Under the pieces are notes generated by a model. The model saw only the letters and a list, made by a program, of their open reading frames with translations. It was not told where the DNA came from and did no database searches. Of a DNA stretch of 34,318 bases, positions 5,965 to 18,341 are shown piece after piece. Numbering within the stretch: position 1 is the stretch's first letter; each line of letters opens with the position of its first letter. The position numbers and the translations under genes are program-made. This DNA is from Hyphomicrobiales bacterium (lineage in GTDB: Bacteria; Pseudomonadota; Alphaproteobacteria; Rhizobiales; Beijerinckiaceae): the NCBI GenBank assembly GCA_947455725.1, contig CANGPL010000028.1, forward strand, positions 1-34,318, in the 5' to 3' direction.

Positions 5965-7433
5965 TCGGCAACAACCTTTGCCGAAGAGATAACGCCGGGA
6001 AGGCCTGCACCCGGATGAGTGCCCGCGCCTACAAGATAAAGGCCTTCAACCTCTTCACTTCGGTTATGCGGACGAAACCATGCGCTTTGGAAAAGTTGCG
6101 GCTCAAGTGAAAAAGCGGCTCCCTTATACGATAATAAACGGTCCTGAAAATCGATAGGGGTAAGCATATGAGAAGTAACAATGCTTTGTGAAAGTCCCGG
6201 CAATACGGTTTCTTCTAACCGTTTTTCTATTGCCTTCCGATAGGGTTCGGCCTGCGTTTTCCAATCCGTTCCGCTATCGAGATGCGGAACAGGTGCCAAA
6301 ACATAAAACGTATCGCATCCATCTGGCGCAAGGGAGAGATCGGTCATCGTTGGCCGATGCAAATAAAGACTAAAATCTTTAGCCAGAATTTTTCGTTTAA
6401 AAATATCCGTCAATAATTGCTCATAGCGCGGACCTAAAATCATCATATGATGATAGACATCTTCATAGCGCCTATTGGTACCAAAATACCAAACGAAAAG
6501 GCTCATCGAATAGTTCGAGCGGGCGAGTTTACGGTCTGTCCAGCGTTTGCGCGAGTGATCTTTTAAGAGCGAACGATAGGTTGTCGCCGCATCAGCATTC
6601 GAAACGACAATATCACCTTTTATAATTTCACCCGATGTTAATTGAACACCCGCGGCACGACCATTATCGACAAGAATACGCTCAATTTGAGTGTTATAGT
6701 GAATAGTTCCACTTTGTCGCGTCAAGAGGTTGACCATCGCGCGGACAAGAGCACCTGTTCCGCCCATCGCGAAGTGTACCAGATGCAATCGCTCAAGATG
6801 GGCGATAAGGCAATAATAGGCTGTCGTTGTAAGCGGATTGCCGCCGATTAGAAGCGGGTGGAAGCTAAAGGCCACACGCAATTTATGGTTCGTGAAATAG
6901 TCACTGACAACACTGAATACCGAGCGATATCCTTTAAGGCGAATAAGATCGGGTGCAGCTTTAATTACCGACATAAAGTCATTAAACGGTTGGTCGGCTA
7001 ACTCCGTAAAAGCAACATCATAAATATCTTTGCTGGCAGCAACAAAGCGATTAAAGCCCTCAACATCTTCGGGCGCGATCCGCTCAACTTCTTTTCGCAT
7101 ACCTTCTAGATCGGCAACACAGCTGATCACGTCACCATCATCGAAGCGGATTGTATAAAACGGATCAATCGGACGAAGATCGACATCGTCGGATAGTTTG
7201 GCTCCCGCAACATCCCATAATTCTTCTAACAGATAGGGAGCTGTGATGATGGTCGGGCCCGCGTCAAAGGTGAAGCCATCTTGCTTATAAACATAAGCCC
7301 GCCCGCCAGGGGAATCGAGTTTCTCGAGAACAGTGACGCGCCACCCTTTGGCCGATAAACGGATAGCTGCCGCTAAACCGCCAAAGCCCGATCCAATGAT
7401 AATTGCATGTGGCCGGTTATCTGGTCCCGTCAT
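5910..7433 (-). CDS. crtI: Phytoene desaturase CrtI
   Basis: A 507-residue FAD-dependent desaturase that introduces double bonds into phytoene to give neurosporene or lycopene. The N-terminal dinucleotide-binding motif IIIGSGFGGLAAAIRL is at about 11-26, followed by the CrtI-type VLEKLDSPGGRAYVY and DAGPTIITAP segments. The C-terminal signature LYLVGAGTHPGAGLPGVISSAK is also present. Length and the absence of a signal peptide are normal for the family. The number of desaturation steps cannot be told from sequence by eye. The ATG at 7433 overlaps the stop of the DUF3422 gene (ATGA), so it is the last gene of the coupled bchI-bchD-bchO-DUF3422-crtI chain. It is separated from crtB, its usual neighbour, by the P450/ATP-grasp unit. 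Confidence 0.95.
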   Translation of the reverse strand: MTGPDNRPHAIIIGSGFGGLAAAIRLSAKGWRVTVLEKLDSPGGRAYVYKQDGFTFDAGPTIITAPYLLEELWDVAGAKLSDDVDLRPIDPFYTIRFDDGDVISCVADLEGMRKEVERIAPEDVEGFNRFVAASKDIYDVAFTELADQPFNDFMSVIKAAPDLIRLKGYRSVFSVVSDYFTNHKLRVAFSFHPLLIGGNPLTTTAYYCLIAHLERLHLVHFAMGGTGALVRAMVNLLTRQSGTIHYNTQIERILVDNGRAAGVQLTSGEIIKGDIVVSNADAATTYRSLLKDHSRKRWTDRKLARSNYSMSLFVWYFGTNRRYEDVYHHMMILGPRYEQLLTDIFKRKILAKDFSLYLHRPTMTDLSLAPDGCDTFYVLAPVPHLDSGTDWKTQAEPYRKAIEKRLEETVLPGLSQSIVTSHMLTPIDFQDRLLSYKGAAFSLEPQLFQSAWFRPHNRSEEVEGLYLVGAGTHPGAGLPGVISSAKVVADQVPDADAFRTKRVTSPA

Positions 7434-8713
7434 TTCCGGAAGTCCTTTTTAAGTGCCTTATGGAACCGCCAAAGTCCGAACGCGACGATCCCCACAACGA
7501 TCGGTATGGATGCTGCAACGATGAAGTCAGGATTAAGTTCTAATCCATAGGCCTTTAAGCCCTTGGCTGCATAGCCAACAAGGCCCACAATATAATAACT
7601 TATGGCGGCAACAGAAAGCCCTTCAACGGTCTGCTGTAACCGCAACTGAAGGTTAGCGCGACGATCAAGAGATTTTAGAACAGACTGGTTCTGCTTTTCG
7701 CGGGTTACGTTAACACGTGTGCTTAATAGCAAAGTCGTACGCCCTATTCGCTCCAACAATGCCTCATGTCGGGCTAGAACAGCACGACAGGTCGCCATGG
7801 CCGGTGTAAGGCGTCGATCATTAAATTCACGAAACGTTTGCAGGCCTTCGATACGCCCCTCACGCATTTCTTCGACCCGGCTTTTGACAAGATCATAATA
7901 AGCGCTACCAGCCGCAAATCGAAAATGGGTATCAGAGCGGCGCCCTTCAACTTGGGCTTCAAGATTCGTAATACGATCAAATAAAACCGGCTCATCCTGT
8001 TCCGTCGCGTGCTCCATTTTACCGATAATATCGAGCAGCTCTTGTTCCGACTGTTGCAGAAATGGCGTCAGGGATTTAGCGACCGGGAATGTCAGGAGAG
8101 CCATGGCACGATAGGTATCAATTTCCATGACCCGTTGAACAAGACGCCCAGCTTGGCGTGGTGTTAGACCACCATCGTATACGACAATGCGCCCGAAGCC
8201 ATCACGGCCGATCCGAAAGTCCGTGAGGACAACACCTTTGCCGCCCGATGTTGTGGACCCGATCAGAGCGTTACCGGAGAATACCTCTTCGGCCAACTGA
8301 TCTGTTCTTATCGCCTCTTCCAGCTTCGCCAACAATACGGCATGATTGGCTGCAATAACGCTGCCGGGTAATTGGGCAAGCCAATCCTGCGGCACGGCAT
8401 TAATTGCTGGATTTGCAAATAATTCTGACTCTATGCCGGGTACAAAAAATTTATATCGAACGAATTCATTGTGGCGCTCCCATTTAACGCGAAATGCACC
8501 AAGATCCGCACTGTAATGGTTTTCGTTGCCAATTAAATCCTTCCCACCCATCAGGTGGATGAGGTTTTGTATGGCTCCGACGTCCTCATCACGATCGCCA
8601 TTCGAAAATAATGCAAGATACGTAATGCGCGATGGCGAATTTAACTGCTCCGGCGGACGGGCATGAATTTCATCATTGAGCGCACGGCGGTGAGGGTGGT
8701 CGACTAACATCAT
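7430..8713 (-). CDS. DUF3422 family protein, membrane-anchored at C-terminus
   Basis: This 427-residue protein begins with the DUF3422 signature HPHRRALNDEIHARPPE at residues 6-22. The body is soluble and helix-rich, with a predicted coiled-coil-like stretch around 255-365. The C-terminal 60 residues hold two hydrophobic segments (VAAISYYIVGLVGYAAKG and FIVAASIPIVVGIVAFGLW), so it is probably anchored in the inner membrane with the body in the cytoplasm. The biochemical role of the family is not known to me. The gene starts ATGATG over the TGA of bchO and ends over the ATG of crtI. Such tight coupling on both sides suggests that its product is needed in proportion to the pigment enzymes. Confidence 0.85.
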   Translation of the reverse strand: MMLVDHPHRRALNDEIHARPPEQLNSPSRITYLALFSNGDRDEDVGAIQNLIHLMGGKDLIGNENHYSADLGAFRVKWERHNEFVRYKFFVPGIESELFANPAINAVPQDWLAQLPGSVIAANHAVLLAKLEEAIRTDQLAEEVFSGNALIGSTTSGGKGVVLTDFRIGRDGFGRIVVYDGGLTPRQAGRLVQRVMEIDTYRAMALLTFPVAKSLTPFLQQSEQELLDIIGKMEHATEQDEPVLFDRITNLEAQVEGRRSDTHFRFAAGSAYYDLVKSRVEEMREGRIEGLQTFREFNDRRLTPAMATCRAVLARHEALLERIGRTTLLLSTRVNVTREKQNQSVLKSLDRRANLQLRLQQTVEGLSVAAISYYIVGLVGYAAKGLKAYGLELNPDFIVAASIPIVVGIVAFGLWRFHKALKKDFRK

Positions 8714-9621
8714 GCATCTCTCCGCGAGGCGAGGTCTTTTTCCTTCGATACGCTGTGGACCGTTTCTGGATCGGAAATAATCGCAACGGCTGCCGTCGGA
8801 TCCTCCTCATGCGAGAGATGACCCAACCCCTTCATTGTAATAAGCGCAGCATGCGGTGCCAAGCGTGACACGTCGTCAGCCGTATCAGGTGATACGGTGC
8901 GGTCTTTTGTAGCTTTGACGAGATAGAGCATCGTATCGAGGCGTCGGAGCATGGCGGGCATACCGCCCAGTTCCCAGGCCGCCATCATACGGAGTGTGCC
9001 TCCGACATGGCCTTCATCACCAAAAAGCCTTTGGTAAAATCGAATGCCACGATCATCGATCCGGGAACCCGTATCGTTCAAGAGACGCTCAATGGCAGAT
9101 CGATCGACCATGCCAACAATGATTTTTTGCAAAAATCCGAAAGACGCAATTGCTTTTGCGAGCGGAGAAAAGAAATGGCCGATGAAACCGGCAATCGGAA
9201 AGAATGCACCATTAAAACTAATAATGGAGCTTGGCTTTATATAACCAGCATGCACCATTTCGACTAATATAGCAGCACCTGCCGAATGACCAACGACCCG
9301 GTGAGGGGATATGCCTAGGACGGATAATAAATCGGCAATAGACTTCGCCATTCCTGCCAGTGAAAGCTGCTCATTGCTCGCATATTTGGTAAATCCGTGA
9401 CCGGGAAGATCAAGTGCAATAACAGTATGATTTTCAGCCAATAGGGGCATCACGTCTCGCCATGTATGCGTTGAAGAGCCCGTACCGTGGATAAGCAGAA
9501 CTGAAGGGCCATCGCCCATGATTTGGACGTGAAAAATCATGCCGCTTGCTTTGATAAACTTACTCGCGGAACGATTGGGCCAATCATGCCCATCACGATC
9601 CCATTGCAAAGTATAGGTCAT
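8710..9621 (-). CDS. bchO: BchO, alpha/beta hydrolase associated with Mg chelatase
   Basis: A 303-residue alpha/beta-hydrolase with the oxyanion loop LLIHGTGSS at about 42-50, the nucleophile elbow GHSAG with S113, and a likely catalytic His at 268 (GLGH). The opening MTYTLQWDRDGHDWPNR and the position directly after bchD identify it as BchO. BchO is found in bacteriochlorophyll gene clusters beside bchI and bchD. Its exact activity is unsettled, though a helper role around Mg-chelatase or Mg-protoporphyrin has been proposed. Its ATG overlaps the bchD stop (ATGA), and its stop overlaps the DUF3422 start. Confidence 0.9.
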   Translation of the reverse strand: MTYTLQWDRDGHDWPNRSASKFIKASGMIFHVQIMGDGPSVLLIHGTGSSTHTWRDVMPLLAENHTVIALDLPGHGFTKYASNEQLSLAGMAKSIADLLSVLGISPHRVVGHSAGAAILVEMVHAGYIKPSSIISFNGAFFPIAGFIGHFFSPLAKAIASFGFLQKIIVGMVDRSAIERLLNDTGSRIDDRGIRFYQRLFGDEGHVGGTLRMMAAWELGGMPAMLRRLDTMLYLVKATKDRTVSPDTADDVSRLAPHAALITMKGLGHLSHEEDPTAAVAIISDPETVHSVSKEKDLASRRDA

Positions 9622-11348
9622 CGTGCGCCCCGGTCGGCCTTCATGGCAAGGGATACATTCTGTGAAATGCGTGCCGCATCCGCATAAGGCAACGGTAAAT
9701 GGATACCTCCCATCGCCTGCGCTAATTTACGCGCCGCACCATCACGATGTTCTGATAGATCGATCATGAGTGCTTGAATACCGGTGAGGCGCAACGCTTT
9801 CGCTGCTTCCTCTGACTCAGTCGATGCTTTGGCCCGATCAGCCGTTCCATCACGCGTGATATTGGCGCGTCCATCCGTCAAAAACACAATAATCGGCGTG
9901 CCTCCTCCCCGCCGAACCTGCTCCGCAACGATGATGGCTGAATCGATTGCGGCTGGTAGTGGCGTACCGCCGCCACCCGGTAGATCGGCAAGACTCCGGC
10001 GGGCGCGTTGCAGCGAACGCGTTGGTGGCAATAGTACTTCTGCCGTCTTACCCCGAAAGGCGATCAACGCAACGCGGTCGCGGCGGACATAGCAATCGGC
10101 TAAAATATATTCGACCGCACCTTTGGCTTCGGCCATACGGCGAATGGCAGCGGATCCGGATGCATCAACGACAAAAATCGCCGTCGTTTCGCGCTTTTGC
10201 TTATATCTATTAACGCGAAAATCTTCCTTGCTCACAATGACACCGGTGCGACCGGGCTGGGCTCGGCGGCGTAGATTTTGCCAGGGTGCGGCGGTTCGCA
10301 GCGTTTCAATCAAGTTCAAGCGTGAGCCTTGACGTGGATCGCCACGGCGCGTGCCTGCAGGGCGACCACGCATTTTTCCTGCCTTTTGCGACATCGATCC
10401 CGCGCCCGATTTAGCTGCTTTTTGGATGAGCGAGGCGTGATCAAGCTTCTCCAAAAGCCCGGGTGGTAAGGCCGCGCGTACGGCTTCAAGAATAACTTCA
10501 GCCAACTCGCCTTCTGTCGGCGTGGAGGGCTCCTGTTCCTCTTCCGGTAGCGGCTCATCAGAAGGAGGCGGTGGCGTTTCATATTGCTCGTCTTCGTGAT
10601 CCGAGGTGGGCAAGAACCGTGCACGGTGTGAGAGGACAAGAGATGCTGCAAGTTTGGCGTGGTCTTCGTCAACCGCATCAGTACGTTCCAAAGCGGCGAT
10701 TAATTGCGCAACCCTGGCTGCAAAGAGGACGGGACGCACGGATAAAATACCGAGCCTTATAGCAGTGCCGCTTAGAGCGAGAAGCAACCCATCGGATACC
10801 GGAAGGCGCGAGGCCTGTGGTGCTATGTCTGAAACATCATCTGCATCAATATCATCAAACGGGACGCAGGCGTTGAGATCTATTTGAAAGGCCATGCGCT
10901 CGGTTAAAATCGAGGGTGTACGCTCATCGTCTTCGATGCCTTCGTCGCAGGCAATGACGCCGAAACGCCGAGACGCGTCGTCATCAAGAGCCGCTGAAAG
11001 ATAGGAGGCTTTATCAGGCGCAAATCGCTCGCTGGAGAGGAGCTGTAAGAAGCCATTTTTTACATGAGTAAATAGCCCACGCTCTGAAATGACTTTACCC
11101 GAGGATAAGGTCGCAGCAACATCAAGCCCACCAAGCAAGCGATCATTGGCGACATGATGCGGCACTTTGATGAGTGGCTTATCGCTCGGCAAAAAACGGC
11201 AAAACATAGAAAGCCAACTATCGCGCACGGGGCCGGCGGGTCCGCGTAACACGACGCCGCCAAGAGCGGACGGATCACTGGCGAGTAAACGAGAAATCAG
11301 AACAGCATGAGCCGACGCGGTTGGGTCTGTGGTGCCAACCGCTATCAT
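9618..11348 (-). CDS. bchD: Magnesium chelatase subunit D
   Basis: This 576-residue protein is the ATPase-like and integrin-I platform subunit of Mg-chelatase, which inserts Mg into protoporphyrin IX with BchI and BchH. The N-terminal AAA+-like half (1-240) has lost a proper Walker A (LRGPAGPVRDS at 34-44), as is normal for BchD. Residues 258-280 form the proline- and acid-rich linker. The C-terminal von Willebrand A domain carries the MIDAS motif DASGSA at 395-400, plus the GGGGTPLPAAID and FLTDGRAN segments. Its start overlaps the bchI stop and its stop overlaps the bchO start. BchH is not in the window. Confidence 0.95.
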   Translation of the reverse strand: MIAVGTTDPTASAHAVLISRLLASDPSALGGVVLRGPAGPVRDSWLSMFCRFLPSDKPLIKVPHHVANDRLLGGLDVAATLSSGKVISERGLFTHVKNGFLQLLSSERFAPDKASYLSAALDDDASRRFGVIACDEGIEDDERTPSILTERMAFQIDLNACVPFDDIDADDVSDIAPQASRLPVSDGLLLALSGTAIRLGILSVRPVLFAARVAQLIAALERTDAVDEDHAKLAASLVLSHRARFLPTSDHEDEQYETPPPPSDEPLPEEEQEPSTPTEGELAEVILEAVRAALPPGLLEKLDHASLIQKAAKSGAGSMSQKAGKMRGRPAGTRRGDPRQGSRLNLIETLRTAAPWQNLRRRAQPGRTGVIVSKEDFRVNRYKQKRETTAIFVVDASGSAAIRRMAEAKGAVEYILADCYVRRDRVALIAFRGKTAEVLLPPTRSLQRARRSLADLPGGGGTPLPAAIDSAIIVAEQVRRGGGTPIIVFLTDGRANITRDGTADRAKASTESEEAAKALRLTGIQALMIDLSEHRDGAARKLAQAMGGIHLPLPYADAARISQNVSLAMKADRGAR

Positions 11349-12358
11349 GCGCCAAAGACTTCTGCCACGGCGCGATCAATGCGCGTGCCTGATCCTGCTT
11401 CATCCAGCGGGTTACGGCGTAACCGGTGTCGCAAAGCGGGACCCGCCATGCGCTTGAGATGATCCTCCGTTACCGTCGACTTACCTTCATAAGCCGCAAG
11501 CGCGCGTGTGACACGCATCAAGGTCAATTGACCGCGGATACCATCGGTTTTTAAGTGGATGCAGAGTTCAGCAGCACGCTGCATCACCGAATCGGGTGTT
11601 GTTACATTGGTCAAGCGCTTTCGGCCGGCCACGAGTTTTTTCTGAAGTGCAATCTCGCTCTCGGCCCATTGATCGACAAAGCCTTGCGGATCAGCCTCAT
11701 AAGTGAGACGGCGCTTTACGATTTCAACCCATATGCCGACGTCCGCGGGTGTGCGAACATCAACCGAGAGTCCGAAACGGTCGAGAAGTTGCGGCCGTAA
11801 CTCGCCTTCTTCCGGATTGCCGCTGCCAACGAGAACAAATCGGGCTGGATGGCGAATGCTTAACCCTTCACGCTCCACGACGTTTTCGCCAGAGGCCGCC
11901 ACATCGAGGAGAAGATCGACGATATGATCCTCCAGTAGATTGACCTCGTCGACATACAGATAGCCGCGGTTAGCAGCGGCTAAGAGGCCGGGCTCAAAGG
12001 CCTTTTCGCCATGCGATAGAGCACGCTCCAAATTGAGAGCACCGATAACCCGATCCTCCGTCGCGCCAAGCGGCAAATCAACGACCGGTATCTGGATATT
12101 ACGGGTCTTGGGCTTTGCGTCTGCACGGCAGGTATCGCACATGGTTTGCGGTGCGGCGGGATCGCAATGATAGGCACAGGTCGTTGCCTTAATGTCGGGT
12201 AGAAGAGCGGCCAAGGCGCGAACGGCGGTCGATTTGCCCGTTCCACGATCACCAAGCGCGAGAAGTCCCCCAATCATGGGGTCAACTGCGGTCAACAATA
12301 ATGCCAGTTTTAATTCATCCTGACCGGCAATGGCAGAAAAAGGGAAACGCACCGACAT
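11345..12358 (-). CDS. bchI: Magnesium chelatase ATPase subunit I
   Basis: A 337-residue AAA+ ATPase with Walker A GDRGTGKS at 36-43, Walker B YLYVDEVNLLEDH, and the BchI-type insertion with four cysteines (CAYHC and CDTC) near 62-79. It powers Mg insertion by forming a hexameric ring with BchD. The start is ATG at 12358 with an AAGG element upstream. It begins a chain of five genes (bchI, bchD, bchO, DUF3422, crtI) joined by 4-base overlaps. The 44-base gap to dxs is small enough for read-through from the dxs/drl genes. Confidence 0.96.
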   Translation of the reverse strand: MSVRFPFSAIAGQDELKLALLLTAVDPMIGGLLALGDRGTGKSTAVRALAALLPDIKATTCAYHCDPAAPQTMCDTCRADAKPKTRNIQIPVVDLPLGATEDRVIGALNLERALSHGEKAFEPGLLAAANRGYLYVDEVNLLEDHIVDLLLDVAASGENVVEREGLSIRHPARFVLVGSGNPEEGELRPQLLDRFGLSVDVRTPADVGIWVEIVKRRLTYEADPQGFVDQWAESEIALQKKLVAGRKRLTNVTTPDSVMQRAAELCIHLKTDGIRGQLTLMRVTRALAAYEGKSTVTEDHLKRMAGPALRHRLRRNPLDEAGSGTRIDRAVAEVFGA

Positions 12359-12402
12359 TATAGGCCTTATCTAACGAAATGCACGAAAAGCGACATAGCT
12401 TT

Positions 12403-14253
12403 TTATGCCATCGTGGCCGATGCTGATTTGAGATGCAAGGGGCGACCGGCTTCTTGTTTTCCGCGCGATGCCATAATTCGTGCAACGATGCCCATCGAAT
12501 CAAGGCCCGCATCCTTATATTGCTCGGCTGGCGAGCCGTGGGCGATGAAACTGTCGGGCAAGGTGATCGGAACAATTTTCGCCCGTCCTAATAGATTGCA
12601 GGTCGCAAGATGATGCAGAATATGCGAGCTAAACCCACCAATTGAGCCTTCCTCGACGATTACAACGGTTTCATGGGATTTAACCAATCGCTCGATCAAA
12701 TCCGCATCGATAGGCTTTGCAAACCGCGCATCGGCGAGCGTTACCGATATGCCGTGCTGTTCGAGCTGAAAAGCTGCCTCAAAACAAGCAACCATTCGGG
12801 CGCCTAAATTGATGATGGCGACGTCATGGCCCTCCAGTACGATCCGGCCTTTGCCAATTTCGAGCAGGTGCTGCTCAGACGGATCATCCGTTCCAGCGCT
12901 ATCGCCCCTTGGGTAACGGAACGCGATTGGACCATCATCGTAAGCCACAGCGGTCGCTACCATTCTTCGCAATTCAACGGCGTCAGAAGGGGCCATGACG
13001 ACCATATTGGGCAACGCTGACATATAACATAGGTCAAATGAGCCCGCATGGGTTGCGCCGTCTTGCCCGACAAGCCCTGCCCGATCAATTGCAAAGCGAA
13101 CCGGAAGATTTTGTAAGGCAACGTCATGGACAACCTGATCATAGCCGCGCTGCAAAAATGTCGAATAGATGGCACAAAATGGCTTCATGCCTTCGGTTGC
13201 CATTCCGGCTGCAAAGGTAACGGCGTGTTGCTCGGCAATCCCAACATCAAACATTCGATTGGGAAATACGCCGGCGAATTTGTCCAAGCCGGTTCCGGAG
13301 GGCATAGAAGCGGTAATAGCGACAATCTTTTCATCTTTTTTGGCGTGTTCAATCAAACTAGACGCAAAAATATGGGTGTAGCTAGGAACTTTTGTCGTTG
13401 GCTTGGAAAATTCCAATGTTTCTGGATCAAATGGGTTTACAGCGTGATATTTCTCGGCATCCGGCTTTTTAAATGGATGTCCCTTGCCCTTTTCGGTAAC
13501 GAGATGCACAACGACCGGCGTTGTCGAAGGATCATTGCGAAGAGCCGTTAAAGTATGAACTAATTCGCTCATATCATGGCCATCAATCGGGCCTATGTGC
13601 TCGAAACCTAACGTTTCAAAAAAACTTGAGTTTTTATTGTCCTTATTGGACCGTGTGTCAGATTTTAACTCATTAAGATGCCGTGACAGAGCACCGACAG
13701 CCGGCGCAATCGACATGCCATTGTCATTGACGATGACAATCAATCGGCTGCCTTGCACGCCTGCATGGTTCATCGCCTCATAGGCCATACCGCCACTGAT
13801 CGCACCATCGCCAATGACGGCGATCACATGGTTACGTTTGCCCTTTAAATCGCGTGCGACGGCCATGCCCAAACCCGCAGAAATGGAGGTTGAGCTATGC
13901 GCTGCACCGAACGGATCATATTCGCTTTCGCTCCGCTTGGTGAATCCATAGAGTCCACCCCGCTTCCGGATGGAGCGCAACGCGTGCCGCCGTCCTGTCA
14001 ACAGTTTATGCGGATAGGCTTGGTGACTTACGTCCCAGATCAATCGATCCGCAGGCGTGTTAAAAACATAGTGTAACGCAACCGTAAGCTCCACAACGCC
14101 TAGTCCGGCACCAAAATGCCCGCCCGTCTGCGAGGCTGCAGATATAATTTCATCTCTGACTTCTCGTGCCAGCCGCTCAAGATCGCGCTCATCTAATCGA
14201 CGGATATCGGCGGGTTCAACGATCCGATCAAGAATGGGGGTCAGCATATCCAT
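12403..14253 (-). CDS. dxs: 1-deoxy-D-xylulose-5-phosphate synthase
   Basis: A 616-residue thiamine-diphosphate enzyme that joins pyruvate and glyceraldehyde 3-phosphate to DXP, the entry to the MEP isoprenoid pathway. Visible motifs are [11 protein letters not shown] near residue 75, the ThDP/Mg site [19 protein letters not shown] followed by VNDNGMSI, the transketolase pyrimidine domain with GIAEQHAV, and [15 protein letters not shown]. Length is close to the family norm of about 620-640. The gene follows a probable DXP reductoisomerase-like gene by 17 bases and precedes bchI, placing isoprenoid supply in the same transcription run as the pigment genes. Many phototrophs keep a dxs copy in this cluster; whether a second dxs exists cannot be seen. 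Confidence 0.96.
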   Translation of the reverse strand: MDMLTPILDRIVEPADIRRLDERDLERLAREVRDEIISAASQTGGHFGAGLGVVELTVALHYVFNTPADRLIWDVSHQAYPHKLLTGRRHALRSIRKRGGLYGFTKRSESEYDPFGAAHSSTSISAGLGMAVARDLKGKRNHVIAVIGDGAISGGMAYEAMNHAGVQGSRLIVIVNDNGMSIAPAVGALSRHLNELKSDTRSNKDNKNSSFFETLGFEHIGPIDGHDMSELVHTLTALRNDPSTTPVVVHLVTEKGKGHPFKKPDAEKYHAVNPFDPETLEFSKPTTKVPSYTHIFASSLIEHAKKDEKIVAITASMPSGTGLDKFAGVFPNRMFDVGIAEQHAVTFAAGMATEGMKPFCAIYSTFLQRGYDQVVHDVALQNLPVRFAIDRAGLVGQDGATHAGSFDLCYMSALPNMVVMAPSDAVELRRMVATAVAYDDGPIAFRYPRGDSAGTDDPSEQHLLEIGKGRIVLEGHDVAIINLGARMVACFEAAFQLEQHGISVTLADARFAKPIDADLIERLVKSHETVVIVEEGSIGGFSSHILHHLATCNLLGRAKIVPITLPDSFIAHGSPAEQYKDAGLDSMGIVARIMASRGKQEAGRPLHLKSASATMA

Positions 14254-14270
14254 AAAGGTGTTCTTTCGAC

Positions 14271-15596
14271 TTATTCTGCTGCCAATAAATGTCCATCAGC
14301 CTTGTCAAGGCGATGACGAATTTGCGTGACCAACAAAGACTGATCAGGTGCACAATTTTGGTAGGTCAAATAGCCGCCTGCTTGAATGGGCTTAATGACC
14401 TTTGCACCCTCTGCAAGACCAAGCGGAAGCGCTGTCTCAGCTTGGCCTTGTTCATGGGTCACGGCCCACGCGCGATATTCCGTTTCGCCAATTTTACCAA
14501 GCGTTTCACCCACTTTGAGATCGCGCTTAGCAACCGCAACCGCTTCTGCAACGGGGCGGGCTAACGGCACCATATCGGCGGTGCCATAAAGGACGGCGCG
14601 AGCCGCCGACAAAGGTGCTTCAAGACTTGTTAAATGATAAGGCCGGAAGAGCGTAAAATAGGGTCCTTTACCCACTTTCAAATCTGCCATGCGCTCGACA
14701 ATGCGCGGATGGTCGGATTCGACCACACAAAAGACGCCAGGTGCCACGCCTTTACCGGTTGAATAATCGACCCGACGCTTGCCACTCAACACGCCGCCAT
14801 CTTTCGACGGGACTAAAATCTCGGACAAGGATTCGCGCGGCGCGGCTGGGCCATGCATGCCGGGCCGATCTGGAATAAGCCCGGTCGCATTAGCAATAGC
14901 GACCATCTCAACCATTGTTTTGGAACCGTCGACAAACTCGACAAGCATGCGGGGGTTCATATTGCGTGCCCGAGCTTCGACTTCGTAATCAGCCGGTACA
15001 GCATCAAATTTTAGCGGGTTATTTTTTCCCTTACCGGCACAGACAATCTCAAGCCCCAAAGACTGGGCAAAGCTGATAAGCTCAATGGCCGCCGCCGGCT
15101 CGTCGCCCGCAGCGCCCGTGTACACGATACCGGCGGACCGCGCCTCGGCATGGAGATAGCGGCCAATGGTGATATCGGCCTCGACATTCATCATCACAAT
15201 ATGTTTGCCATTCCGGATGGCCTCGAGTGCGATCAACGTGCCGGTATTGGGATTGCCTGTCGCATCAATGAGAACTTCAATTCGACCAGCGGCCGCCAAA
15301 GTCACGATATCACCCGTAATGGGCAAACGACCGCGCTCAATCGCCGAATCAATCGCGCCCGGGCTCTTGGCCTCAACAACAAGGTCACGGCGATAGCCAT
15401 TTTCGACGGCAACTTCGATGGCGTTCGCGACATTTCGAACAGCGATAGCCCCAAGCCTTATGCCGGGCATCCGGTTGAGCTGTACGATCAAATCCGTTCC
15501 CATCTGGCCAACACCCACAATTCCGATGGTGACGGGCTTGCCAGATGCGGCCCGGACCTTCAGATCGGCGACTAGCGGGGAAACATTCTCGATCAT
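14271..15596 (-). CDS. NAD(P)-dependent oxidoreductase with SAF-like C-terminus, probable DXR-like (DRL) enzyme
   Basis: This 441-residue protein has an N-terminal Rossmann domain with GIVGVGQMG at 25-33, the homoserine-dehydrogenase-like middle part (DATGNPNTG, then [11 protein letters not shown] and [14 protein letters not shown]), and a C-terminal SAF-like part ([16 protein letters not shown]). Automated annotation would often call it homoserine dehydrogenase or SAF-domain protein. DRL enzymes, first found in Brucella abortus, are homoserine-dehydrogenase-related proteins of this length that replace DXR and turn DXP into 2-C-methyl-D-erythritol 4-phosphate. The gene lies 17 bases before dxs, whose product is the DRL substrate, which favours this reading. 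Paralogues with other substrates exist, so the call is a strong inference and not proof. It is the first gene of the run leading to crtI. Confidence 0.7.
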   Translation of the reverse strand: MIENVSPLVADLKVRAASGKPVTIGIVGVGQMGTDLIVQLNRMPGIRLGAIAVRNVANAIEVAVENGYRRDLVVEAKSPGAIDSAIERGRLPITGDIVTLAAAGRIEVLIDATGNPNTGTLIALEAIRNGKHIVMMNVEADITIGRYLHAEARSAGIVYTGAAGDEPAAAIELISFAQSLGLEIVCAGKGKNNPLKFDAVPADYEVEARARNMNPRMLVEFVDGSKTMVEMVAIANATGLIPDRPGMHGPAAPRESLSEILVPSKDGGVLSGKRRVDYSTGKGVAPGVFCVVESDHPRIVERMADLKVGKGPYFTLFRPYHLTSLEAPLSAARAVLYGTADMVPLARPVAEAVAVAKRDLKVGETLGKIGETEYRAWAVTHEQGQAETALPLGLAEGAKVIKPIQAGGYLTYQNCAPDQSLLVTQIRHRLDKADGHLLAAE

Positions 15597-18317
<2,721 letters not shown>

Positions 18318-18341
18318 GCTCGACGAAGGCGGAATTTGATT

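Noticed and set aside
14271-15596. Homoserine dehydrogenase of threonine/methionine synthesis
   Set aside because: The Rossmann part is related, but the C-terminus looks SAF-like with no ACT domain visible, and the gene sits directly before dxs. DRL fits better.
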